36,293 nucleotides of DNA from DASUFE01 sp036274675 (GTDB taxonomy: Bacteria; Pseudomonadota; Gammaproteobacteria; HTCC5015): the NCBI GenBank assembly GCA_036274675.1, contig DASUFE010000050.1, positions 1-36,293 on the forward strand, given 5' to 3'. Below are positions 14,169-22,224 of the stretch, piece after piece. Position numbers and translations under genes: made by a program. The first letter of the stretch is position 1. Every line of letters starts with the position of its first letter. The notes under the pieces are model-generated. The model saw nothing but the letters and a program-made list of their open reading frames with translations, was not told where the DNA came from and ran no database searches.

Positions 14169-15248
14169 TCAGGTGACCCCGAGTTTCTTTTGCAGTTCGG
14201 AACTGCTGGTGGTGTAACGGAACACCAGTTTCTTGCCCGGAAAGGCGTAATGGTAAGCCTGCTGGCACATCAGGGCCGCTTCATGGAAGCCGGAAAGGAT
14301 CAGCTTCAGCTTGCCCGGGTAAGTGCAGATATCGCCGATCGCGAAAATGCCGGGCACGTTGGTCTCGAATTTCTCCGTATCCACCGCGATCAGGTTTTGC
14401 TCCAGGTTAAGGCCCCAGTTGGCCACGGGACCGAGTTTCATGGTCAAGCCGAAGAAGGCGAGCACCATATCGCACTCGAATTCCACATCCTTGCCTTCGT
14501 TGCTTTTGATTGTCACGGATTTTATCTGGTTGCCGTCGCCATGGATCGCCGTAATCTGACCGAGTTGCAGGTCCATTTCGCCGGCCGCCACCAGGCGCTG
14601 CATCTTGCCGACCGAATCCGGAGCGGCGCGGAATTCGTTGCGGCGGTGCAGCAACGTGACGTGTTTGGCCAGAGGCTGCAGGTTGAGCGCCCAATCGAGC
14701 GCCGAGTCGCCGCCCCCGATTATCAGCAGTTTCTTATTGGCGAAGGCCGCCATTTTGCGTACCGCGTAAAACAGCGAATGGCCCTCGAACTGCTCCGCGT
14801 TCGGCAAGGGCAGTTTTTTCGGCACGAAGCTGCCGCCGCCGGCGGCAATCACGATATTGGGGGCTTCGAGCACCGTGCCTTCGGAAGTCGTCAGGCGCCA
14901 CAGGCCATCCGCGGTCTTTTCCAGCTGTTCGGCCATCTGGCTCAGATGGAACACCGGGTTGAAGACGCCGCATTGTTTGAGCAGGCCGTTGGTCAGTTCC
15001 TGGCCGGTGCAGACCGGGATGCCGGCAATATCGTAAATGGGTTTTTCAGGGTAGAGCTCGGCGCACTGGCCGCCCGGTTTGTCGAGCGCGTCCACCAGGT
15101 GGCATTTTATGTCCAGCAGTCCGGCTTCGAATACCGCGAACAGCCCGACCGGGCCGGCGCCGATAATGATCATATCGGTGCGTATCGGATCTCCCCCCGG
15201 CTCAGCGATGGTTATGGGAGGAGCTTCTAGGGTACTCAGATTCACCAT
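14169..15248 (-). CDS. Ferredoxin-NADP+ reductase, thioredoxin-reductase-like type
   Basis: 359 residues. An FAD/NADPH enzyme that passes electrons between NADPH and ferredoxin or flavodoxin. The FAD Rossmann motif is DMIIIGAGPVGLFAVFEAG, the second (NADP) motif LLIIGGGDSALDWAL, and the late FAD motif IFAIGDICTYPGKLKLILSGFHEAA. There is no redox-active CxxC between the domains, which separates it from thioredoxin reductase. The C-terminal YTTSSSELQKKLGV is the FNR2 signature tail. It lies 29 bases upstream of the 2Fe-2S ferredoxin gene on the same strand, its likely partner. The 225 bases upstream, to 15473, hold no gene I can support. Confidence 0.93.
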   Translation of the reverse strand: MVNLSTLEAPPITIAEPGGDPIRTDMIIIGAGPVGLFAVFEAGLLDIKCHLVDALDKPGGQCAELYPEKPIYDIAGIPVCTGQELTNGLLKQCGVFNPVFHLSQMAEQLEKTADGLWRLTTSEGTVLEAPNIVIAAGGGSFVPKKLPLPNAEQFEGHSLFYAVRKMAAFANKKLLIIGGGDSALDWALNLQPLAKHVTLLHRRNEFRAAPDSVGKMQRLVAAGEMDLQLGQITAIHGDGNQIKSVTIKSNEGKDVEFECDMVLAFFGLTMKLGPVANWGLNLEQNLIAVDTEKFETNVPGIFAIGDICTYPGKLKLILSGFHEAALMCQQAYHYAFPGKKLVFRYTTSSSELQKKLGVT

Positions 15249-15473
15249 GTTTATCAGGCTTTTTAAGGGTTTGACAGGGCGCGTACAGTGCCATAGCCAT
15301 AGGGATCAGTCAAACGTCCATTCTTTATATGCTTAGAACCTGTAACACCGGTCCACCGGATCGTGGGTTATCTCGTTTTGGATCAGCGGCAGTCTGAGAG
15401 AGCCCTTTTTTACGCGGGACTCGGCCCTCGCCACCTGCACTCGTTACGTTAGAGGTGGTGTTCCGGAAGGAAC

Positions 15474-16562
15474 TCAAGCTCCCCTGAGGAATTCTTTGAG
15501 ACCGGCGATACACGCCTTGTTTTCGTGTTCCTTGCCGACGGTGATGCGCAGGGCTTCACTGAGGTGATAGGCGCCCATCGGCCGCAGCACCACGTTGCGT
15601 TCCAGCATATGGCGGTGCGCCGCCTGGGACTGCTCCTTGTTCTTAAAGCGGACCAGCACGAAATTACCGGCGCTCGGAATCACTGCCAGGCCGAGCGCGG
15701 CCAGTTCGCGTTCCAGCCAGGGCCGCCACTGGCTGTTGTGGGCGCGGGCCGCGGCGGTATGCGCCGTGTCGGCGAGGGCGGCGATGCCGGCGGCCTGGGA
15801 GCAGGCGCTCACATTGAAAGAGCCGCGGATGCGGTTCAATACGTCGGCGATTTCATCCGGGCAATGCGCCCAGCCGAGACGCAGCGCGGCCAGGCCGTAG
15901 ATTTTCGAGAAAGTATGCAGCACCACCACATTGGCGCTGTCATTGTCCACCAGCTCGTGGCCCGCGCTGTAATCTTTCTGTTCCACGTATTCGGCATAGG
16001 CCGAATCGATGACGAGGATGACGTTTCCGGGCAGGCCGCGCCGCAGGCGCCGCACTTCCGAGGCGCTGATATAAGTGCCGGTCGGGTTATTGGGATTCGC
16101 CACGAATACCAGCCTGGTGCGGGGCGTGACCGCGGCCAGCAGGGCGTCTACATCGGTGGTGTAGTCCCGTTCGGGAGCGGTTACCGGGGTAGCGCCCGCC
16201 GCCCGGGCGCAGATCGGGTACATCAGAAAACCGTGTTCGGTATACAGCACCTCATCGCCGGGTCCGGCATAGGCGCGGATCAACAGATCGATCAGGCGCT
16301 CCGAGCCGTTGGCGCAGATGAGCCGCTTCGGGTCGAGCCCGTAGGCTTCCGCGATCGACTGGCGCAGGCGGGTCGCGGCGCCATCCGGATATTGATGGAG
16401 CTTGGCAGCGATGTCGCGGAAAGCCTGTTGGGCCGCCGGGCTTGCGCCCAGAGGCGATTCGTTGGAAGCCAGGTTGGCTTTGCCGTAGTCGGTGTTGTCC
16501 ACGTTGCCCGGGACGTAGGGCACGATGTCCAGGATGCCGGGGCGGGGCTGCTGCTTATGCAT
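15474..16562 (-). CDS. hisC: Histidinol-phosphate aminotransferase HisC
   Basis: 362 residues from ATG 16562; the frame is open 98 codons further but homology begins at this Met. A PLP fold-type I aminotransferase that makes histidinol phosphate from imidazole acetol phosphate with glutamate. Marks: LASNESPLGASP near the start, NGSERLIDLLIRAYAGPGDEVL, NPNNPTGTY, DSAYAEYV, catalytic Lys220 in HTFSKIYGLAALRLGW, and the final R in EALRITVG. It stands apart from any other his gene, divergent from pntA, so it may be a second HisC-type enzyme acting on another amino acid such as phenylalanine or tyrosine. Confidence 0.94.
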   Translation of the reverse strand: MHKQQPRPGILDIVPYVPGNVDNTDYGKANLASNESPLGASPAAQQAFRDIAAKLHQYPDGAATRLRQSIAEAYGLDPKRLICANGSERLIDLLIRAYAGPGDEVLYTEHGFLMYPICARAAGATPVTAPERDYTTDVDALLAAVTPRTRLVFVANPNNPTGTYISASEVRRLRRGLPGNVILVIDSAYAEYVEQKDYSAGHELVDNDSANVVVLHTFSKIYGLAALRLGWAHCPDEIADVLNRIRGSFNVSACSQAAGIAALADTAHTAAARAHNSQWRPWLERELAALGLAVIPSAGNFVLVRFKNKEQSQAAHRHMLERNVVLRPMGAYHLSEALRITVGKEHENKACIAGLKEFLRGA

Positions 16563-16654
16563 GAGTGCTGGCCTGAGTTTGCAAAGCGCGACTATAGTAA
16601 GCCGGTCCTGCCGAATCAAGCCGCCGCACCGGGAAACGGCGATGACTTCGGGCA

Positions 16655-16681
16655 GCGACAAGGCATTCAAATATGTATAAT
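16655..16681 (+). promoter_or_regulatory. Putative promoter upstream of pntAA
   Basis: A perfect TATAAT lies at 16676-16681. The best -35 candidate, GCGACA at 16655-16660, is only 15 bases away, so this is a partial match. It is the only good -10 box in the hisC-pntA gap and would give a leader of about 130 bases before the start codon. Confidence 0.35.
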
Positions 16682-16688
16682 GCGCGGG

Positions 16689-16734
16689 CGCAAGCGGCCG
16701 GGGCTGTTTCGCGACCTTCGGTGCTTGCGTTTTT
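16689..16734 (+). terminator. Terminator-like hairpin in the pntAA leader (possible attenuator)
   Basis: CGCAAGC (16689-16695) pairs with GCTTGCG (16723-16729), followed at once by TTTTT. The 27-base interior can form a smaller CCG/CGG pairing. It sits about 90 bases before the pntAA start and after the putative TATAAT, so it would be inside the leader RNA. No leader peptide or known riboswitch is recognised. Confidence 0.4.
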
Positions 16735-16820
16735 CGCTGGTATTTCAACTGTTTAACAATAATGTGCCAGTGGCGGCCATATCCAGCCGGCTTCGCCATG
16801 ATAGGGAGATGGATCAGTCG

Positions 16821-17975
<1,155 letters not shown>

Positions 17976-17992
17976 TTTAAAGGGGTACGAAT

Positions 17993-18277
17993 ATGGAAGG
18001 TCAATTCATTTCACAGCTTTCGATTTTCGTGCTGGCGATCTTCGTCGGCTATTACGTGGTCTGGAGCGTCACGCCGGCGTTGCACACGCCGCTGATGGCG
18101 GTCACCAACGCCATCTCCAGCGTCATCATCGTCGGCGCCCTGATCGCGGTCGGACCCGCGGAATTCAGCCTGGCCAAGGTGCTCGGCTTCGTCGCGATGG
18201 TGCTGGCCGCCGTGAACATCTTCGGCGGTTTCGCCGTGACCCAGCGCATGCTGTCGATGTACCGGAAAAAGAAATAA
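17993..18277 (+). CDS. pntAB: NAD(P) transhydrogenase alpha subunit, part 2 (PntAB)
   Basis: 94 residues with three membrane helices: FISQLSIFVLAIFVGYYVVWSV, AISSVIIVGALIAVG and VLGFVAMVLAAVNIFGGFAVTQRML, ending YRKKK. HTPLMAVTNAISS is the conserved segment of this subunit. It forms part of the proton channel with PntB. AAAGGGG lies seven bases before the ATG. It is 17 bases after pntAA and 9 before pntB. Confidence 0.97.
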   Translation: MEGQFISQLSIFVLAIFVGYYVVWSVTPALHTPLMAVTNAISSVIIVGALIAVGPAEFSLAKVLGFVAMVLAAVNIFGGFAVTQRMLSMYRKKK

Positions 18278-18286
18278 GGGGCGGCC

Positions 18287-19684
18287 ATGACATCAATGCA
18301 GACCAATCTGACGGCCTTCGCCTACCTGGTGTCCGCCGTCCTGTTCATCCTGGCCCTGCGCGGCCTGTCCTCGCCCGAGAGTTCGCGCCGCGGCAACCTG
18401 TTCGGCATGCTCGGCATGGCGATCGCGATCGCCACCACGATCGCGGGTCCGGGAGTGGAATCCTACGGCTGGATCGCGCTCGCACTGGCGATCGGCGCGG
18501 TGATCGGCATCGGCATCGCCATGAAGATCCCGATGACGGCGATGCCGCAGCTGGTGGCCGCGTTCCACAGCCTGGTCGGCATGGCCGCGGTACTGGTGGC
18601 GGGGGCCGCGTTCAATACGCCCGAGGCTTTTCATCTGTTGAACGAGGCCGGTGAAATTTTCATCCAGAGCCGCATCGAAATGGGTCTGGGCGTCGTCATC
18701 GGTGCGATCACCTTTTCCGGTTCCGTCGTCGCCTTCACCAAGCTGCAGGGCCTCGTGTCCGGCGCGCCGCTGGTATTCAAGGGCCAGCATGCCTTGAATG
18801 CGCTGCTCGGCTTGGTGATAGTCGGATTGATCGTCTACTTCTGTTTCGACCAGTCCCCTACCGTGTTCTGGAGCATGACCGCGCTGGCCTTCCTGATCGG
18901 TTTTCTGCTGATCCTTCCCATCGGCGGCGCCGACATGCCGGTCGTGGTTTCGATGCTGAATTCCTACTCCGGATGGGCGGCGGCCGGTATCGGTTTCACA
19001 CTGCATAACAACGCGCTGATCGTCACCGGCGCACTGGTCGGTTCCTCGGGCGCCATCCTGTCGTACATCATGTGCAAGGGCATGAACCGTTCGCTGTTCA
19101 ATGTCATCCTCGGCGGTTTCGGCGGGGAAACCGCGGCTGCCGCGGGCGGCAAGGAAGAGCGGCCCTACAAGCAGGGCAGTGCCGAAGACGCGGGCTTTAT
19201 CATGAAGAACGCGGGTTCGGTTATCATCGTGCCCGGTTATGGCATGGCGGTGGCGCAGGCGCAGCACGCGTTGCGCGAGATGGCGGACACGCTCAAGAAG
19301 GCCGGGGTCAAGGTCAGTTACGCCATCCATCCGGTGGCGGGCCGCATGCCCGGCCATATGAATGTGCTGCTGGCGGAGGCTAACGTACCCTACGATGAAG
19401 TATTCGAGCTGGAAGATATCAACAACGAATTCCAGACCGCCGACGTCGCCTTCGTGATCGGCGCCAATGACGTCACCAATCCGGCGGCGAAGACGGACCC
19501 GTCGAGCCCCATCTTCGGTATGCCGATCCTCGAGGTGGAAAAGGCGCGCACCGTGCTGTTCGTCAAGCGCAGCATGGCCGCGGGTTACGCGGGTGTGCAG
19601 AACGAACTGTTCTACAAGGACAACACCATGATGCTCTTCGGCGACGCCAAGAAGATGGTGGAAGAAATCGTCCGCCATCTCTGA
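18287..19684 (+). CDS. pntB: NAD(P) transhydrogenase beta subunit PntB
   Basis: 465 residues, the usual length. The N-terminal two thirds are membrane helices of domain II (MKIPMTAMPQLVAAFHSLVGMAAVLVAGA, IGGADMPVVVSMLNSYSGWAAAGIGFTL). Then comes the NADP(H)-binding domain III: VIIVPGYGMAVAQAQHALREMADTLKK, SYAIHPVAGRMPGHMNVLLAEANVPYD, FVIGANDVTNPAAKTDPSSPIFGMP, and KRSMAAGYAGVQNELFY. AGGGG lies just before the ATG at 18287. It is the last gene of the operon, closed by a terminator. A full-length open frame on the opposite strand is a codon-bias shadow. Confidence 0.98.
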   Translation: MTSMQTNLTAFAYLVSAVLFILALRGLSSPESSRRGNLFGMLGMAIAIATTIAGPGVESYGWIALALAIGAVIGIGIAMKIPMTAMPQLVAAFHSLVGMAAVLVAGAAFNTPEAFHLLNEAGEIFIQSRIEMGLGVVIGAITFSGSVVAFTKLQGLVSGAPLVFKGQHALNALLGLVIVGLIVYFCFDQSPTVFWSMTALAFLIGFLLILPIGGADMPVVVSMLNSYSGWAAAGIGFTLHNNALIVTGALVGSSGAILSYIMCKGMNRSLFNVILGGFGGETAAAAGGKEERPYKQGSAEDAGFIMKNAGSVIIVPGYGMAVAQAQHALREMADTLKKAGVKVSYAIHPVAGRMPGHMNVLLAEANVPYDEVFELEDINNEFQTADVAFVIGANDVTNPAAKTDPSSPIFGMPILEVEKARTVLFVKRSMAAGYAGVQNELFYKDNTMMLFGDAKKMVEEIVRHL

Positions 19685-19708
19685 TTTCAACGCTTTCTAT
19701 AAAACGAG

Positions 19709-19737
19709 ACGCCCCATCATTGGGGCGTTTTTATTTT
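19709..19737 (+). terminator. Rho-independent terminator of the pnt operon
   Basis: ACGCCCCA (19709-19716) pairs perfectly with TGGGGCGT (19721-19728) around the loop TCAT, followed by a T-run TTTTTATTTT. It lies 25 bases after the pntB stop. This is the clearest intrinsic terminator in the window. Confidence 0.93.
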
Positions 19738-19754
19738 GAGTTAAAGAAAGAAAA

Positions 19755-19784
19755 CTCTCTCGCAGGGGCGCGGGGACGCAGGGA
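19755..19784. repeat. Interspersed CGCAGNGA-type repeat, copy 1
   Basis: After CTCTCT comes a 24-base core (19761-19784) built of about three CGCAG-like units and ending GACGCAGGGA. It matches the core at 25338-25361 at 20 of 24 positions in the same orientation. It lies just after the pnt terminator in non-coding DNA. Short repeats of this look are common between genes of many bacteria; no protein is encoded. Confidence 0.6.
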
Positions 19785-19858
19785 GCGCTGGGAAATTAAA
19801 AATTAATTCTCACTGCGATTCACTGCGCACCAGCGTCACCGAAATCTTATGGGTTTTC

Positions 19859-20428
19859 TTATCGCCGGGTATGTGGTCTGTCTGCTGAGTCTTTTCGGCT
19901 GCCGGGATGGTTGAGAACCTGCTCGATCGCGACGGCCAGTTCCTCTTCATCCGCATAACCGTTGTAACGCTCGCCGTTGATGAAGAAGGTCGGGGTGCCG
20001 TTGACGCCGCTGCGCACGCCTCCCATGAAGTCGCGCCGCACCCGGCCGTGGAAGTGATGCGCCGCCAGATCCTCCTCGAAACGTTCGATATTCAGATCCA
20101 GCGCACGCGCCAGGCGTTCGAGCAGTCCCGGGCCCAGGTTTGCCTGGTTCTCGTAGAGCCCGTCGTGCATTTCCCAGAATTTGTCTTGCGCGGCGGCCGC
20201 TTCCGCGCCTTCGGCGGCGAGCTGTGCATGGCGATGCGTCTGGGTCAGGGGCATGTTGCGGAATACAAAGCATAAATCGTCTTTAAACCGTTCCTGCAGG
20301 GCTTTTACGACGTGATAGGCCGCGCCGCAATTCGGGCATTGATAATCGCCGTATTCCACCAGTATCGCGGGCGCGTCCAGCGAGCCCTGGAAATGATCGT
20401 CTTCACCGACTGGGATGATGAGACTCAT
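19859..20428 (-). CDS. DsbA-family thiol oxidoreductase, cytoplasmic
   Basis: 189 residues with a thioredoxin fold and helical insert. The active site is C31-P-N-C34 in EYGDYQCPNCGAAY, and the cis-Pro loop is GVNGTPTFFINGERY. No signal peptide, so it is predicted cytoplasmic, unlike classical DsbA. The start overlaps the stop of the peroxiredoxin gene by four bases (ATGA), so the two are translated together, and it may act as the reductant or partner of that peroxiredoxin. CPNC active sites are known in Na+/H+ antiporter-associated and FrnE-like members; which branch this is cannot be settled by eye. Confidence 0.9.
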   Translation of the reverse strand: MSLIIPVGEDDHFQGSLDAPAILVEYGDYQCPNCGAAYHVVKALQERFKDDLCFVFRNMPLTQTHRHAQLAAEGAEAAAAQDKFWEMHDGLYENQANLGPGLLERLARALDLNIERFEEDLAAHHFHGRVRRDFMGGVRSGVNGTPTFFINGERYNGYADEEELAVAIEQVLNHPGSRKDSADRPHTRR

Positions 20429-20931
20429 GCGCCTGCTCCCGTTTTTTTCGGCCGTTCCTGCCGTTTTTCGCCGGGCAGCGTTTCCAGCGCCTGCAAAATT
20501 CCGTCGGCCCCGGGATTAACCCCCATGGGGGATACATAACTCCAGTGAACCTTGCCGTCGCGGTCGATCACGAAGAGCGCACGCTCGCTCACTCCGTCGT
20601 CTTCCCGGTATACGCCATAACGGCGCGCCACTTCGCCTTTGGGCTCGAAATCCGCAAGCAGTGGTATGCGATAACCGCGGTCCTTCGCGAAAGCCGCGTG
20701 GCACCATGCCCCGTCGACGGAAATGCCCAATACGGCCGCGCCGTATTTTTTAAATTCATCGCCGAGTTCGCTGTACAGCGCCAGCTGGTCGGTACATACC
20801 GGGCTCCAGTCGGCCGGGTAGAATGCCAGCACCACCGGGCGGCCGCTGAATTCGGCAAGCGAAACCTCCTGGTCGGGTGTACTCGGTAATTTGAAATCGG
20901 GAGCCTGGGCTCCAGCCTTTAATGCTTCCAT
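20425..20931 (-). CDS. Peroxiredoxin, AhpC/TSA family (AhpE-like)
   Basis: 168 residues from ATG 20931, chosen because AGGAG lies six bases before it; the frame continues upstream to 20958. It reduces peroxides through peroxidatic Cys46 in FYPADWSPVCTDQL, the PxxxT/SxxC motif. A second Cys77 lies in SVDGAWCHAAF, a position that may serve as resolving Cys in some members. ERALFVIDRDGKVHWSYVSP holds the late conserved Arg. The tail GEKRQERPKKTGAGA is a short charged extension. It is first in a pair with the DsbA-like gene. Confidence 0.92.
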   Translation of the reverse strand: MEALKAGAQAPDFKLPSTPDQEVSLAEFSGRPVVLAFYPADWSPVCTDQLALYSELGDEFKKYGAAVLGISVDGAWCHAAFAKDRGYRIPLLADFEPKGEVARRYGVYREDDGVSERALFVIDRDGKVHWSYVSPMGVNPGADGILQALETLPGEKRQERPKKTGAGA

Positions 20932-20975
20932 ATCTGCTCCTGAGGGTGTCGGTAACAAGCGATAGCTGCTTAAAG

Positions 20976-21581
20976 TTAGTCGCTCTGAGTGTCCTGGCGT
21001 TCACCGCCCACGGCTTCGCCGGTGTCGCTTTCGAAATCGCGATCCGGATAACGCGCGTTACCGCTGCCCGAAAGTGAGCCGTTATCCTGATGGGCTCCTC
21101 CTGAACGATGCATATGCTGCTCTCCCGGGCCGGGTACCGGTTCAGTGCGTTGCACGCCCAATCCATAGCGATACACCGCCTCGGTACCCAGCCAGGTCGT
21201 ATACGCCAGGGGTATTACCGGAATGATGAGGCCCAAGGTAAAAATGCGCATGATATGGCGGGGCAGGCGATGCCTGAGACAGCTGACGATGAAAAAGGGA
21301 ATCATGGCGGCAACGACGATTCCGGCCATATCCGAGTGCATGTCCATCGCTTCCTGCGCGATCGGATCGCGGGGTACCCCCAGACGGGCAAATACCCCGG
21401 ACGCCATGGCGAGCAGCGAAAATACGAAACCAATGCGCAGATTCCAATGACCGAAATTCAGCAGTTGCCTTCTGAAATCGGAAGACTCGCGCAGGGATGC
21501 CGCGATCCAGAATGAAGTGATGCCGGTGAGTAATAACGCGATAGGAAAATGAGCGATAGTGGGATGCCAGTTAGGGGTCAT
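20976..21581 (-). CDS. DUF2231 family membrane protein
   Basis: 201 residues. It opens MTPNWHPTIAHFPIALLLTGITSFWIAAS, the DUF2231 signature with two histidines (HP and HFP) in front of the first helix. Further helices follow at IGFVFSLLAMASGVFARLG, MAGIVVAAMIPFFIVSCL and IFTLGLIIPVIPLAYTTWLG. The C-terminal 55 residues are a polar tail rich in Gly, Ser and Asp, with His (HMHRSGGAHQDNG). The paired histidines could bind heme or metal, as proposed for the family. AGGAG precedes the ATG. The stop is 44 bases upstream of the peroxiredoxin start, so the three may form one redox unit. Confidence 0.85.
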   Translation of the reverse strand: MTPNWHPTIAHFPIALLLTGITSFWIAASLRESSDFRRQLLNFGHWNLRIGFVFSLLAMASGVFARLGVPRDPIAQEAMDMHSDMAGIVVAAMIPFFIVSCLRHRLPRHIMRIFTLGLIIPVIPLAYTTWLGTEAVYRYGLGVQRTEPVPGPGEQHMHRSGGAHQDNGSLSGSGNARYPDRDFESDTGEAVGGERQDTQSD

Positions 21582-21714
21582 GGATACGCGCTCCTTGCGA
21601 TGATGCGGTAGACCCGCCTCGGCGCAAAACAGCGCTCGCGGGTAAGGTTTGGATGGATTTCCGGATGAAATGTTTGACGCGGCGGGAGCGACCGGAGTTG
21701 CCGCAAAATCCGGA

Positions 21715-22203
21715 TCAGTCTTCCTTCTTGATCACGCTGATGTGGCCGTCTCCCTCCAGCACACATCTTTTCACTTGCTCCGGACTTCGCACCCCCTGTT
21801 CGCGTAACTGGGTCATCAGTTCGTCCTCCGTGACGAGCGCTCTCCGCATGTTACGGCGCAGCAGCATCCCGTCCTGGATTAGCGGCAGCGGTTCAGGACG
21901 GATGAAACGGCGGGTTTTCGGGAAGTGATATCCCAACCAGTCCAGGGCGAAATCCCATGCCGCCATGGTGGCGACCAGGACTGCACCCTCGGTTACGGAT
22001 TTATAGTCTTTGCCCATCGCGTTTTGCGCGGCGTCTGCGATCACCACGACCAGCAACAGGTCGGTTATATTGAGGGCGCCGGCTTGGTGGCGCATCAGAC
22101 GCAACACGATGAACAGGAACAGGTAGACGATCGTGCCGCGCAGTATGACTTCGGTAAGCGGGAGTTCCGGGCTGAAAATGGAGTGCCAGTCGAGTCCGAG
22201 CAT
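21715..22203 (-). CDS. DUF421/YetF-type membrane protein
   Basis: 162 residues. Helices are VILRGTIVYLFLFIVLRLM, ITDLLLVVVIADAAQNAM and TEGAVLVATMAAWDFALDWLGY. A small soluble C-terminal domain follows (RPEPLPLIQDGMLLRRNMRRALVTEDELMTQLREQGVRSPEQVKRCVLEGDGHISVI), the mark of the YetF/DUF421 family. It starts 21 bases after the prc stop, so it is probably the last gene of the leftward Mla-like cluster. AAGGA sits almost directly before the ATG, a short spacing. Its function in the family is unknown; spore or membrane stress roles are proposed for homologues. Confidence 0.88.
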   Translation of the reverse strand: MLGLDWHSIFSPELPLTEVILRGTIVYLFLFIVLRLMRHQAGALNITDLLLVVVIADAAQNAMGKDYKSVTEGAVLVATMAAWDFALDWLGYHFPKTRRFIRPEPLPLIQDGMLLRRNMRRALVTEDELMTQLREQGVRSPEQVKRCVLEGDGHISVIKKED

Positions 22204-22224
22204 GTCCTTATGCTTCGCTGCCCG

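Noticed and set aside
15271..15299. Perfect TTGACA upstream of the FNR gene
   Set aside because: It is on the plus strand, has no -10 box at 17 bases (TAGCCA), and no gene follows in that direction.
15525..16820. Long N-terminal extension of the pntAA frame across hisC
   Set aside because: The extension is antisense to hisC. PntA homology begins at 16821, and a ribosome binding site lies just before it.
18293..19690. Full-length 465-codon open frame on the minus strand opposite pntB
   Set aside because: The plus-strand product is unmistakably PntB. The antisense frame has a low-complexity His/Asp/Arg/Gln-rich composition, typical of a shadow of GC-rich codons.
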